A stretch of 64,000 bases of DNA from Chamaecrista fasciculata (lineage: Eukaryota > Streptophyta > Magnoliopsida > Fabales > Fabaceae), in assembly GCA_003254925.1 (NCBI GenBank), contig QANZ01016334.1, positions 43,778-107,777 of the forward strand, in the 5' to 3' direction. Positions 12,925 through 24,879 of the stretch are shown in pieces (positions within the stretch are counted from its first letter, which is position 1; every line of letters begins with the position of its first letter). Under the pieces are notes generated by a model. It saw only the letters and a program-made list of their open reading frames with translations. It was not told the origin of the DNA and ran no database searches. Position numbers and translations under genes: made by a program.

Positions 12925-13700
12925 AAATAATATAAGTATATTTTTAAAACCAGAATAATACTTAAAACAATTTAGTTAAATTTAAAAGAGATTAATATAA
13001 CTTACTCTATATAACAATGGCTATTAATTCAATTGAAACCAACAAATAAGTTCAAATAAAGGTTAAAAGTGAGACTAAAGTCAACCATTATAGAAATTTA
13101 TAGAATCAATTTTAACATTTTGAACAATAAATGATTAAAATAAATTTTGAGACAAAAATATATAATGAGCTTGAACATTCAATCTTTATTATTTTTTTTT
13201 TCACATACCGCTTAACTAATACTCGTATACTACAGTAATTACTAAATGTATTTATTAGAAAAAATCTTTACAATAATAATACTTTGGAAAAAGAGAATAT
13301 CCCTTCTTTGTTTGCTACATTTCATGTCTTATTAGGGGCCACGTGTCATATCTTGTGAATACCGTAATAATAAATAATTTTAATATTCTGAATTTGTCCT
13401 CCCAAGTTAGTGGAATCCTCTATTTCCATCCAAAGATGTCCAACATATAACAAAGGTTTAGCTTAAACCTGATGATTTGTCATGTTTGACATCTTATTTG
13501 GCCCGTAAAATCACATATATATCATGACACAACATTATTCATGGATTCTTCAAAAAGAGTGACGCCGAACCATTCTTAAAAAAGATTATACTAATAAATC
13601 AAGTAAGTTTTTGTAATTCCTCATCACATTGTGCTTATGGGGTGGTGAGATTGAAATGGGTTTGTGAATAAGAACGGGAATTGAAAGTGGGTCTGGGGTA
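12925..13700. other. Intergenic, no gene seen
   Basis: AT-rich DNA without a recognisable exon. A CACGTG-type G-box core occurs at about 13338 ('gccacgtgtca'), but no gene starts nearby. Confidence 0.45.
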
Positions 13701-13703
13701 ATT

Positions 13704-13870
13704 GATAGTTCTGGGGCCAGTGGGGCCACGGCCCCTCAAATTAACAATAACTTCATTTAAGTCTTTGTAATTGTTAAAAAAATTTATAAAAGCTATATGA
13801 GTGGCCCCCCATTTTTATAAAAAATTTATAATGGCCCCCCAACTAAAATTTCTGCCTCCGCCCCTGGTTC
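13704..13870. mobile_element. hAT-like transposon remnant
   Basis: Paired 'ggggccacggcccc' and 'tggccccccattt', 'atggccccccaac' blocks, ending in 'ctgcctccgcccctgg', resemble the ends of TTF zinc-finger (hAT-group) elements of plants. Only about 170 bases remain. The overlapping 76-codon frame at 13801-14031 is chance. Confidence 0.45.
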
Positions 13871-14317
13871 TGGATATGAAGAAGGTGGGTTCGAAGAAGA
13901 CATGGAAGATGGAGTGGGTTTTGGATTGCGTCGAAAAGGGGTTTTCTCCAGGTTTGATGTTGGAATTTGATTGCAAAGAAACAAATGATAAACATATTGG
14001 TTGTAGACTTTTCATACAGCTTGGTGATTGAATAAAATATCAGTGTTCATTTCTCTCTTTTTCCTTCCTGTCACTCGTCTCTCTTTATCTCACTTTTCAA
14101 TTTATATTGAAATAAAGATATGTTGTATTGACTAAGCATTCAAGCAAGCTTGCAGCTTTATTCCCCGTTGTTTCTTCCCACTTACAAGTGCCTCGCACTG
14201 ATGCTCCACAGAGACAGAGCAGGACGAATGAAGGGGTTAGAGGAGCACGTTGCTAACCCTAGAAGAGGAACTAAATGGTTATGTTTTGAAATATGAAGCC
14301 AACTCAGATTTCAGATT

Positions 14318-14536
14318 TAAAATAGAGGGACCAAATAGTTAATTACGTGGCATTTAACGGTGCCATGTAAGCATTTAACGGCCAAATCATCACTGTTAGT
14401 AACGGATATATGTTAAAGGGACTAACGAGTTGACATTTGTGAAAAAGAGAGACCAAATAGTCTATTTTGAAAATGAAGAGACCATATAGTTAAACGTGTG
14501 AAAATAGAGGGACCAAATAGTATGTTTCGTCTAAAA
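14318..14536. mobile_element. MITE with 'gggaccaaatag' ends
   Basis: Repeated 'gagggaccaaatagt' modules flank a core with 'gtggcatttaacggtgccat' and 'aacggccaaatcatcact'. The core wording parallels that of the element at 45902-46156 ('catttaacggccacctaag', 'cactaacgga'), so the two are probably relatives. The left terminus is unclear. Confidence 0.55.
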
Positions 14537-14657
14537 TTTTAGTTATATGTTATCCCCTAGAAGTAATTTTGACCAAAAGCATTTATTTTTATATGACGAA
14601 AAAATATTTTTTGTTTTGGTTTAAAATATTAATTTATAACTGAACTATGTATTTTTT

Positions 14658-15084
14658 GATCAAAATATAAATTTGGTCTCATTTTTTGTTAAGTTCCCAA
14701 TTTGGTCTTGTATCTTTTTTTTGTTGTACTTTTGGTCTCATATTTTTGAAAAAAAATCTCAATTTGGTCCCATATCATTTTTTATCTCATTTCTTTTGGT
14801 CAAATTGTAGAATTGGTCTTATAATTTTGCAAAAGAATCAATTATGCCATTGACCCAAAGATATAAAACCAAAAAAAAAATGAGAGCAGTTCTATACCTA
14901 TCCAAAAATATAGGACCAATTATGCCATTGACACAAAGATATAAGACCAAATATATAATAGAAAAAAGCTATGAGACCAAATTGGGAACTAACCCAAAGA
15001 AATGAGACCAAAAGTGTAACAAAAAAATATACGAGACCAAATTGAAAACTGAATTAAAGATATGAGACCAAATTTGCACGTGAA
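14658..15084. mobile_element. Foldback MITE family C, copy 2
   Basis: The left 'aaatttggtctcat' and right 'tgagaccaaatttg' ends are inverted. Internal 'atgccattgacccaaagata' modules are directly repeated. It is the same type as 12523-12924. Confidence 0.7.
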
Positions 15085-16300
15085 CATTTTTTTTCACGTT
15101 AGGTTGTTGTAAAATTATTTTATATTGAGTTTAGTTAATTGATTTTGTTTTATGATACTTGTAGATTATATCTAATTAATTAGTTTTTAGTATCACCTTG
15201 TTATTAGGCATTGTGTTGAACTACGGTGTAACGGGATAATATAATAGGGCTATATGACCACTCATAATTAGGGGTGAGCAAAGTGGACCGCCAACTCACG
15301 AGATCGCGTAAACCGATCCAACCCGCAGCCGCAGGCTGGGTTGGTTCGGGCTCGCGGGTTGGTTTGGTCCAAAAAAAATTGATTTGGTCTTAACTTCTAT
15401 GCAATCACAATAGGCATAATGAGTTAATAATAATTGTCAGCTTCCTATAAATGTAGGGTGGAGTGAGACTATTCAATTTATTTGGTCTTAACTTCTATGC
15501 AATCACAATAGGCATAAATAAGGAAATAAATAAGCGTGACAAGGATCAAACTCTTGGTCACTTGGTCGTAACTAAAAGCCAAAAAAATATATAGAATGGT
15601 GGATGAGTTTATGAGAATTTTAACGGCAGACAACATGTACAGTGAGGATTATCTAGTTCACCTTCAATTCGTTGTAAAGTAAACCCATGATTCGGTCCTT
15701 ACAATATGGTAGGATTTTAAATTTAGTCCCTCAAAAATAAAATTATAAGTGTTGTAGGGTATAGCTTGATAGGAATTGTGCCCTAGGGCCAATCCTTTTG
15801 ATGTATGTTATGAACATATGGATTAATTTATAGAGATAAATTAATGGTTTTCACAATATTAGCATGTTTACTGTGATTACGTCCATGATTAATTATACGA
15901 TAATTAATCTAAATTTGTCCCTGATCAATTGTTTTCGTGGGAGCGAAAATGAACTAAGATCAGCATGACCTCAGTGCATAGGGATGCACGCACTAGATGC
16001 TGGAATGGGAGTCATGGTGCAACTGCGTAAGGGGTTACAAGTTGCTGGACTGACCTGGAGAGTCCTGCATGGGTTTAGTCATCAGCTTGCCTCTCTTGTA
16101 CACCTGTCACGACGCCTTAGACCTGAGGTCATCATTATTCCGGCGTTGCAGTTGTCAGACTTTGGCTTAGTNTTGTATTTTGAAATTTATGAATATTTGT
16201 CGTGTGGGTGTCGTACGGGTGTCGGACACGGACACGTGTCTGACACGGCGACACTCCCTCAAAATGAAGTGTCCATGCTTCATGGCCAAAAATAAATTTG
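15085..16300. other. Intergenic repeat remnants
   Basis: At 15268-15372 there is a GC-rich block beginning 'ggggtgagcaaagtgg' and containing 'ggttcgggctcgcgggttgg', which looks like a hAT-type transposon end. A 37-base direct repeat ('tttggtcttaacttctatgc...') lies at about 15382-15418 and 15480-15516. From about 15770 the text 'ttgtgccctagggccaatcc' resembles an LTR-type repeat. At 16203-16250 there is an imperfect palindrome of 'gtgtcggacacg' units. A single N is at 16171. No gene was supported; the 103-codon frame at 15984-16295 has no recognisable content. Confidence 0.4.
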
Positions 16301-16302
16301 TC

Positions 16303-16540
16303 TTCATTTTTTCCACGTAATCAAGTATATATGTATGCAGTCTTTTTCAATTCTCGTGATGGTGAAGGGTGAATGAATGCTTCTCATGAGAAAATATCCA
16401 GCTGCACTTGGCTGCTTCTACTACGGACTACAAAGGGTATTGGATAGTCAAGTTTAACCATTTAATTGGAACCCCTTTTTCTTCCTGAAATTTGGACCTT
16501 TTTACGCTTGTAGAACCTCAATATTCCAATCATATATAGA
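16303..16540. repeat. Non-coding segmental duplicate (copy 1)
   Basis: From 'ttccacgtaatcaagt' to 'ttccaatcatat' this block matches 21223-21460 almost throughout. Shared text includes 'ggtgaagggtgaat', 'gcttctcatgagaaa', 'aaagggtattggatagtcaa' and 'cttcctgaaatttggac'. It has no open frame and no inverted ends. It is a duplicate lying about 4.9 kb from its partner, on either side of the membrane-protein gene. Confidence 0.85.
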
Positions 16541-17193
16541 ACAGCGGTAACAGAAGAAGACATATAGAAGTGGATCTGGGTTTCTTTGATACCACTAAGA
16601 AAACGAGACTAAGAGAAGAGTTCAGTGAGAAAGCAATGAATGAATGCGATGTATTTTATTAATCCACTGAAATGTATATATACAATTAATAATTTAATAA
16701 CTAGCAACTAAACGACAGCAAAAAAATTAATTAATTAGTCCCTAACAGACTAAATAACTAATTGAACTAAGTTCAATAACAAACTATAAGTCAGCTGCCA
16801 CGTGTGCATCGCTCTCTACAATATTCTCCGTAATCATAAATAGTATAATTTTAATCAAGTTGTACTAGTAGTAGTTGATTACTTCTTCCTTCTCTCACTA
16901 AATATACATCCTCTCTCTTTACTTACATTTATTTCTCTTCCTCTAAAATGAGAATATAATATATATATATACGGTATACTTGAGAAGAGAACTAACTGAT
17001 CTCTGTGGAAAACAATTCCGAACCATTGAATTCGGGTTGGCGAAGTTGTGATGCAACAGATGGAAAGAGGACCATCTTCCACTAAGCATGAATTGAATAC
17101 AAAGAAGCAGGAGCATGGAGCACCCATATTTTTGTGTCTGAATCGCAAGAGTCCAAGACAGAGCATTTAACATGCACTAAGAGCCTAATCACT
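16541..17193. other. 3' flank of the membrane-protein gene
   Basis: Downstream sequence of the minus-strand gene at 17194-18150. Around 16600-16830 there is text such as 'gagaagagttcagtgagaaa' and 'tattttattaatccactgaa' of the kind seen in old LTR fragments, but I cannot prove it. An (AT)n run is near 16958-16970. The open frames reported here in several phases overlap one another and show no protein family. Confidence 0.4.
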
Positions 17194-18150
17194 TTATGGG
17201 CCTTTTGCTTGGGTACGGGCCTTTCGCTTTCGGGCCTTCCGCTTCCGTTTACTGCGGTCAGCTCGATCCAAAAACTCATCGGCAACTGGGTGATCCATAC
17301 TATAAAAGTTAGGTTTAGTGCGAATGGTGGATGTCCCCTCGGGCTCGGGCTCGGGCTCAGGCTCAGGCTCATCAATATCTTCTTGTGCGCTATTTGGGTC
17401 CACAAAGCCCTCCCCTGTATCAATGCTCTGAATATTGGTCACATCTTCATCCTCGACCTTGCTATCATTAACCGATGATTGCTTTTCATGGTGAACCTTT
17501 ATGGCTACATGGTGTGCGTTTGTGTGATTGAGATTGTGACATTGACCTTCCTCATCGCTTAGGCGTCGCTCCAACCGTCGCTCCAACAGTGAATCCGAGT
17601 AAGAGCGAATACCGATAAGCACATAGCTCAAAGCAGCCATCCCCACGGCAATCCTAAAGTTCCTTTTCATGACTTCCACTATGAGATAGCCAAGGAAGAA
17701 ATTAGACACACCCACGTCGAACCCTGGTTGGATTTGTCTCGACAAGCTCATTGACATCAACGAAAACGCCCCACACGAAACAAGGCTTAATATCCCCTCG
17801 TAAATATCTTTCCCCTTTTGGTCTTTAATTTTCCCTTCTCCACTTCGGTCTTCACCATAGGAGTACAGAGAGGTGAGCATCAAAACCAAAAAAGCCACCT
17901 GGGTTTGCATCAAGAAACCCCTTGGGAAACGGGGGCACTTGTTTACGAATAGCATGGAGACGGAGATGATGAAGCTCATGAAAGAGAAAACAAGGATCTT
18001 CCAGAGATTCCAGTGCCCAAACAGGTCATGGAACGAAGAGCTTAGAGCATAAGAGATGAATCCAACAACACTTGACCCAAACCCCAAGAATCTCCATAAG
18101 TTTGGATGGATAACAACATCTGGAAACTTGTTTTGTGTTACAAATTTCAT
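17194..18150 (-). CDS. Multi-pass membrane protein of unknown function
   Basis: A single-exon gene of 318 residues; the ATG at 18150 is the first in frame. About six hydrophobic segments can be seen, near residues 22-42, 49-69, 79-99, 119-137, 143-160 and 165-182, with short loops and no signal peptide-like start. The C-terminal third is hydrophilic: a charged region, an EP dipeptide run (EPEPEPEPEPE, about residues 258-268, from a GGCTCG-type hexanucleotide repeat) and a strongly basic tail, KRKRKARKRKARTQ. I do not recognise the family beyond the class of plant 'uncharacterized membrane protein' entries. The basic tail could be cytosolic or a nuclear-envelope signal; this is inference. The open frame and natural hydropathy make it a real gene. 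Confidence 0.75.
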   Translation of the reverse strand: MKFVTQNKFPDVVIHPNLWRFLGFGSSVVGFISYALSSSFHDLFGHWNLWKILVFSFMSFIISVSMLFVNKCPRFPRGFLMQTQVAFLVLMLTSLYSYGEDRSGEGKIKDQKGKDIYEGILSLVSCGAFSLMSMSLSRQIQPGFDVGVSNFFLGYLIVEVMKRNFRIAVGMAALSYVLIGIRSYSDSLLERRLERRLSDEEGQCHNLNHTNAHHVAIKVHHEKQSSVNDSKVEDEDVTNIQSIDTGEGFVDPNSAQEDIDEPEPEPEPEPEGTSTIRTKPNFYSMDHPVADEFLDRADRSKRKRKARKRKARTQAKGP

Positions 18151-18712
18151 GTGTCAATCTTAGGGATAACACTGTGAGAGAAGAATCAATAATGATCTGC
18201 TAAATTTGGGTGAAACTATAAGAGCAAGACTTTATGTATGAGGGAATGGAAGAATGCCAAAAACCCAAAACACTCTGCTCACCTGTGAATGGAAAGTTTC
18301 TGGGATGTACATGCGTTGATTTGGTCAATGTTTTTGGCCAAAAAAAGAATATACTCTTAGAATAATTTCGAACTTTGTTGAGTCAACCAATCATTCATAT
18401 TTTAAAAATTAAATCCGTTATTAAATAAGATATTAATAATCTAATTCTGACTGTATTATAATGGAGCTAATAAGAACTCGGTGAGTTTTTATTTTATAAG
18501 TAAAAACATAATATATCATAAATACAATAAAAGGATGAAATAGGATGGGACGGACAGTTGGAAATCAAGTGAAATGCAAGAAAAATGCAAGGAAAAGAAA
18601 TTTCGGAAATCCAAATAGTACATATTAAAAAACTATAATGTTATTACATATGTTAATTATTAGTATCTTTAGGTACGAAGATAAATTAAAACATGACATA
18701 GTTATTTTTTTT

Positions 18713-19250
18713 AGGTTAAATGGTCATTTTGGTCCTATATGTATGTCTTAATATTCATTTTGGTTTATTATGTTTCAAACTGTTCAAATTGGTTTAAATG
18801 TTAACAAAATATTTCATTTTGGTCCTATACTATTAAATATGGTTCATTTCAAGTTCAAACTTGACGAGTTTAGAGTTATGTATTATTCTCAGTGAGTACT
18901 TTCCCTATCCAGTTGGGGTCGCCAGCAAATGAGGTCAAATCAATTCTAAAAGTAGACCGCTCGTTTCATGGTGAAACAAGCAAAATTAATTACATCTCTC
19001 TCATTTCAAATTAAAATGCGATGAATTCAGGGCTACGAGTTCCTCTTAACAAGTCCTTTGAACTTAAAATGAAAGACAAGAGAAATATGACCAAATTTAA
19101 TAGTTTGGAACCAAAATGAAATATTTTACCAATATTTAGGACCAAAATAGAACATTTTGTCAACATTTAGGATCAATTTAAATATTTTGAAACATAATGG
19201 ACCAAAATGAACATTAAAGCATATATTTAGGACCAAAATATCCTTTGACC
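18713..19250. mobile_element. Foldback MITE family A, copy 2
   Basis: The same order of modules as 2657-3206: 'tcattttggtcctatatgta' at the left, a core with 'gtagaccgctcgtttcatgg', and the inverse at the right ending 'tcctttgacc'. It lies about 0.5 kb upstream of the membrane-protein gene. Confidence 0.75.
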
Positions 19251-21222
19251 TCTTTTTTGTATCAAATCATGAATATACATATATACACAAATTACATAAA
19301 TGATCGTTACACTAGTTCAACTATTAAATTGATTAATTTTTTATTAATTAATTTTATGCCTGATTGATTTATTGATTTTTCTTTCTTTTTTTGTCTGAGA
19401 TTTTTCAATTGATTCAGTCAATTATTTAAGATATTTTCAATTGCATGCTATGGTTATGAATTATGAATTTGCGTCTACCTAATCCTCCTTGTCTTTTCAA
19501 GTCTTCTCTCAATTCCTTCGTCTCTCTTTCCTTTTTCACTTTCAATCAATCAATCCCAAGTCCCAACCATGAGTCCATCACTTGTCTTTCTTTCCTTTTT
19601 CTCCCTTTGCTTTCATTTGTCCCATTTTCTCTTTAAGCTTTCAAAGCCCAATAAAATGTTTGTTTTATGTTTACCAAAAATATTTTGTGTGTTTTTATAA
19701 TAGAACTGATTCTCGGGTCGAGTCCTACTACTGCTAAACTGGGTGTTACTAATAACTCTCCTCTTGTTGTTGGGCCTTTGGGCCCTTAGGTGTATGTTTT
19801 TAGACAAAAAAAAAACATAATCAAAACTACCAAGATATTGTTTATTAAGCAAGTAACAAAATGACAAGCTTGATATCTTTGTTACAAGATTCTTTTAATT
19901 ACAAATTTGATTTTAATTTTTTTCTTTTATGATTGATCATACAAAAATGTGAATTTAATATTCTCTTCTTGTTATGATTAATCATGCATAAATTTTTTTA
20001 CACGTGTTAAATGTTGATTGAAAAACTTTATAATAAAGATATAAAGAATTTTATGTAAGTCTTGCCAAGAGAACAAATTATGGTGATGCAAAATTGTTTT
20101 GTACGGAAGAAAATATTATTTGAGTTTTGTTTGTTGGTACTTGGTAGTAGCTTACTAGCTCAAGTAATGATGTGGCTCTCTAAATTAAGTATCAATAATC
20201 TCATAATTTGTTGCACACAGGTCCCCAAGATTAGACTTGCATGTTCCACCCAACTATGAAAGTAAGGTTCATGATATTTTTTTTTCTTAGGAATCTTTCG
20301 ATGGAATATGACTATTTTTGTTTGGGTACAAGAAAGTGAATTAAATTAACACTGTTTGCTTCCAATGGGCCTTTGTTTGGAATGATAGATTTGGGCCATA
20401 TGCGTTGGGTTATATACTTATTTGGGCCTGACGTTGGGTTATATATACTTGTACTGTAATGTTTTAAAGTTTGAACGGACTTCACAATTTCATGTTTTCA
20501 ACTTTATAATTCATTGTGGACCAAAAAACAAAACCTTTTCTAATTCATTCTTCAATTTCCTAACAAACAGCAAACAAACTGAAGGATTCCTCAACCCAAG
20601 AATGCATAGCTAATTAAAAGGAGTTTTTGATAATTCTTTCCTCTTAGCATCCGCTTTGTTCAAGTTCATACATATTCTTTTAAAGACCACCTCACAATCA
20701 TATCCAATCAATACAAGTATATACTTAAATAATAAATACTCACACAAAACTGCAGTGCTATTTAGTATTTAGCGAGCCACTTTTGAAACTTGAGTAACCT
20801 GAAGCAGTGGGGAGTGGAGGAATTTGAAAAAGGGAATAACCCACCTCGCACACTAACTACTTTAATATTTTGTGTGAAGTGGAAATTTTCAAAGAGCGTT
20901 TGACAATGCTCCATGATAAATTGCATTTAACTAGGGTCCCATCCCAAGCCAATGTATATATATATGGTTATGGTTAACGCATTTTGGGTCATTCACACCA
21001 CCAAAGTAAATAAATTGCAATTTAGGTCATTGATCTAACATACATCCAATTGTAGAATTGATTTGTGCTCAGTGGACACCAACTTTTTGAATGGGTCCTA
21101 TCAATAAATTTTTTTGGACTTTAGCGATCATTATTGGAACACCACTAATTCAAAGAAGGTCCGAATTTCCTTGAGCCGATAGAAAATGAAAATACATATA
21201 TACTTGAATATGTCATAATCGT
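19251..21222. other. Intergenic, no gene seen
   Basis: AT-rich DNA. Open frames at 19613-19867, 20062-20259 and 20422-20613 have no recognisable domains. Near 20390-20450 the phrase 'gttgggttatata' is repeated. Nothing else was supported. Confidence 0.45.
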
Positions 21223-21460
21223 TTTTTTCCACGTAATCAAGTGTATATGTGTGCAGACTTTTTCAATTCTTGTGATGGTGAAGGGTGAATTAATGCTTCT
21301 CATGAGAAATTTTCCAGTTACATGTACTGCTTCTCTATTATGGACTGCAAAGGGTATTGGATAGTCAAGTTCAACCATTTAATTGGAAGTTGGAACCACT
21401 ATTCTTCCTGAAATTTGGACATTTTTACGCATGTAGAACCTCATTATTCCAATCATATCC
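21223..21460. repeat. Non-coding segmental duplicate (copy 2)
   Basis: Partner of 16303-16540 in the same orientation, with scattered substitutions and a short insertion ('agttggaac'). See the first copy for shared text. Confidence 0.85.
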
Positions 21461-23594
21461 TCCTAATCTTTTCAATTATATATGGCTAGCTATTGTTGGC
21501 CATACCTGGATATCCTGTTGTACAGTATGTCCAATATTGATAAATGTGTGGACCATTTATCAACAAATTATCCTTCCTGTATATTGAACATCCACTTGTA
21601 AAAGTTTGGATTCCATGTATGTGTGTGTATATATAGGTTTGGTTTATTAAGAATCGAGCAGCCTTTGATTTTGAAAATAAAAAGATCTTGATCAAAAGAA
21701 CAAAAGAATGCTTATGCTTGGGTAAAACGTAGAATTGATACCAAGATATATATATATATATTATAGTGGAGTGGAGATATCAATATCAATATATCAATAT
21801 ATATAACTAAAGAAGATTGTGTTTCGGACTGAAAAGTTATTAAAGGATGTTTAGCCTGTGGCATTTGAGAGAACATTTAATGGAAAAGTTTAGATTTCGA
21901 ACATGCACTTCAGTTCATTGGTGTTATGCTTGATATACCAACTAAGAATAAAGTCCGAAAGTTCCGTTGTTTTGTGGCTTTATATATAGGCATCTATTCT
22001 GCCCTTGGATCACTTCATCAAACTTCTCAACTCCTTGCAAATACCACTAGTAATATTCTTCTACAATATAACAAATTTTCAATAGTTAGGCGGATAATAT
22101 TACATCTTCATAAATTAGTTTATATATCATATATAACTACTACAAACTACAAATTTAAAAACTGTTATATATTTCAAAATGTATTTTTCTTTGATTTTGA
22201 TAAAAAATAGAAAACAAAAGTATAGACCCAGGCCGGTAGAATATCTCTTTCTATCTGAATGTGTCAACTTCTTTTTATCTCTTTCGATCTTTTTGATATT
22301 GCACAATGTGAAATACTAAAGAAAGAAAAATCAAATTTATACTTTGTGTCTCTATCTGTATAAAATATTAATATTGAATTATATTAATGTATACACTAAA
22401 ATATGATATTTTATTTAATATGAAATGTGTTGGTAATATTTTGATAATTTTAATTATTTTTTTTGTTAATTTCTCAGTGAGAGGAGTACGCAATGATATG
22501 TCACAAATAAAAATAAATATTTAAGTTGTTAATTTCTCCCATTCAAGAGTTAATTGAATATGGGCTCAAAATAAATAAATTCTATAATCATTCATACAAA
22601 TATAGAATTTAATCATTTTGATTTTATAAAATCAAAGTTTCGAATTTTAAATTTTGAATATAAAGTAATTTTAAATCTTTAATTATTGTTATTGACTGTG
22701 ACTCTGCTTACAAAAGAAAAAAAATTATAATAACTTAAAAGATTTCCTTGCAGATAATTTTGTCTGGAATGCAAAACACTAAAATGATCAAATATCAATT
22801 ACATCTACAGCAAATTATGTATTTTCCATAAATTGTGGAGATCCAATTAAAACAGGCTAAATAAACTATAAAGAATGAATAAATGTTTGTGAATGGGTTT
22901 TACCGTTTTAGTACAAATTTTTGGGAAACTCAAATAGGGGGAACTCAATATCTTGAGACAAAAATCTTTAAAATGATTGTGGTAGATTTCCTTAGAAGAG
23001 AAAAAAAATCTTCTCCGTCTAGAGGGGGATATAAAATTGATTAAATTAAAGAAAAAGTTTCATTAACGACACAATAAATATGCAAAAACTAAAAATCTCA
23101 ATCTTTTTTTTTCTGTCACTGTCTGATTTCGTAACTTCATCTTTATCTCTAATATAAAAAATCGACTCTCCAACACGTGTTTATAGATAAAAATTAGGCG
23201 CGAGCACGATTCTTTTCTGGCCAGATATTATAATTGATAAGCAAAATGGTAAGGCAAAAGTACTCATTTATTTATTTNGTGGAGGAGAACAAAGCCAAAG
23301 ACATGACTTCATTTTACACAAGGCAGGCAGTTCATTCAGTCTCGGTTTTGCTCTCTTGGTGATAGTGTTATTTGCTGTGAAATGTGATTCCGAGTTCGTC
23401 ATCATGACCGGTATCTCGTGTGGGTATCTCGAATCAACATTCAAGGTACGCCCGAAACCTTTAAGAACCAAATAACAAAAAAAGAGAATTTCAATTTACG
23501 TCATTTGTAAGAAGAATCTTAGTAGCTTCATTGGCTTATCGAAATTTCAAATAAGAATCTTCGTCCTCTAACCGGTGATCAGCTCTCCCAATAT
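21461..23594. other. Intergenic, no gene seen
   Basis: AT-rich, with an (AT)n run near 21747-21762 and 'atcaatatatcaatat' just after. A more GC-balanced stretch at 23280-23470 with an N at 23278 carries a 67-codon minus-strand frame, but I recognise no protein in it. It may be an eroded gene or repeat. Confidence 0.4.
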
Positions 23595-24091
23595 TAGGCA
23601 TCTTTGCGAGTTTTAGTAAGGATGGAAAGAAGAGGATATTAATGAAGAGGATAGGTGTCAAGGGGAGAATGGAGAGGAGTGGAAGGGACAAAAAATTAAA
23701 AATTGTTGTTTGGATGTTTTTTGAGGGAGGAGAGGAATGGAGAAGGGGTGCCTCCAAAGCACTCCTTGGCACCCCAAAATCTAATTTTTGCTGGCCCCCC
23801 AAATTGGGGTGCCAAGGATGGAGACAACAACTTTAAAAATTTTAAGGCAATTATATCCCATGATTTTATTAATATTATTGATCTTAAGGCAATTTCAGGG
23901 ACCAAAATGTATAAAATTATCTCAAATATTATTAATTTATGACAAGATTATCATGTGTCCATTCCTGTCCTCACTAAAAACTCCCAAAAAACATATCTAC
24001 TCAGTCCATTAATATCCTTTCCACTCCACTCTATTAGTGTCCATTAATGTCTTCTCCTCTCCATCCTCACTAAAACTCCCAAACATAGCCT
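23595..24091. mobile_element. Transposon with 'gagttttagt(a/g)aggatgga' inverted ends
   Basis: The left end 'taggcatctttgcgagtttt' and the inverse of the right end 'aaaactcccaaacatagcct' match over about 45 bases, including 'ttagt(a/g)aggatgga' and a G/A-rich run. Inside, 'ccttggcaccccaaaat' (23763-23779) pairs with 'attggggtgccaagg' (23804-23818) as a short hairpin. Its right end abuts the left end of the family A element that follows. Confidence 0.6.
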
Positions 24092-24607
24092 AAATATATG
24101 CCCTAATGTTTATTTTGGTCCATTATGTTTCAAAATGTTCAAATTAATCATAAATATTGGGAAAATGTTTCATTTTGGTCCCAAACTATTAAATATAACT
24201 CGTTTTAAGTTTATACATGATGAGTTTAGAGTTACGTATTGTTTTCAAAGAGTATTTTCTCTATTTAGTTGGGGCCGCCAGCAAATGAGGTCAAATCAAT
24301 CCTAAAAGTAGACTGTTCGTTTCATGGTCAAATAAGCAAAATTGATCATATCTCTCTCGTTTCAAATTTGAATACGATGAATTCAGAATTACGATTTCCT
24401 CTTAACAAGTCATTTGAACTTGAAATGAGAGACAAGAGAAATATGACCAAATTGAATAGTTTGGGACCAGAATTAAACATTTTACTAATATTTAGGACCA
24501 AAATGAAACATTTTTCCAACATTTAAGACCAATTTGAACATTTTAAAACATAATAGACCAAAATGAACATTAGAATATACATTTAGGCCCAAAATGAACC
24601 TTAAACC
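24092..24607. mobile_element. Foldback MITE family A, copy 3 (left end truncated)
   Basis: It carries the family core ('gtagactgttcgtttcatgg') and right end. The outermost bases of the left end are missing where the preceding transposon abuts, so one element probably inserted into or next to the other. Confidence 0.7.
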
Positions 24608-24699
24608 CTTTGCAATATGATCTAATTTATTGCAAAACTTACTATTCAGGCCCAAATTTTAAGGATTGGACCGAAAAAGGCCCAAGTTTCAGATTTATT

Positions 24700-24879
24700 A
24701 CTTTCATCCTCTCACTCCATCGTTCATCCTTCGTCTCCATTGCTCGAAGTTCAGCGGCGCCTATAGAATCCACCCACTCACCGGCGTCGTCACCGCCAAT
24801 CTCCGGTCACCTCTTCGTCTCCGGCCTACTTCTCTTCCATTACGATATCGATTGCTCGCTGTTTTCTCCGTCTTCTAAG
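24700..24879 (+). other. Probable 5' UTR exon of the PPR gene
   Basis: A sharp rise in GC with pyrimidine-rich leader-like text ends at a good donor, AAG|GTAAGG, after 24879. The next exon would begin near 25432-25446, shortly before the ATG at 25476. The exact start is unknown. The open frames through this exon are not conserved-looking. Confidence 0.5.

Noticed and set aside
13801-14031. 76-codon plus-strand frame as a small gene
   Set aside because: It overlaps the hAT-like remnant and contains no domain; the start lies inside the transposon end.
15984-16295. 103-codon plus-strand frame as a gene
   Set aside because: It crosses an N and a palindromic 'gtgtcggacacg' repeat, and no family is recognisable.
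17134-17478. 114-codon plus-strand frame opposite the membrane-protein gene
   Set aside because: It is the antisense shadow of the EP-repeat coding region, with Gly/Leu runs created by the repeat.
23268-23471. 67-codon minus-strand frame in a GC-balanced stretch as an exon
   Set aside because: It contains an N, and no neighbouring exon, start context or known domain supports it.
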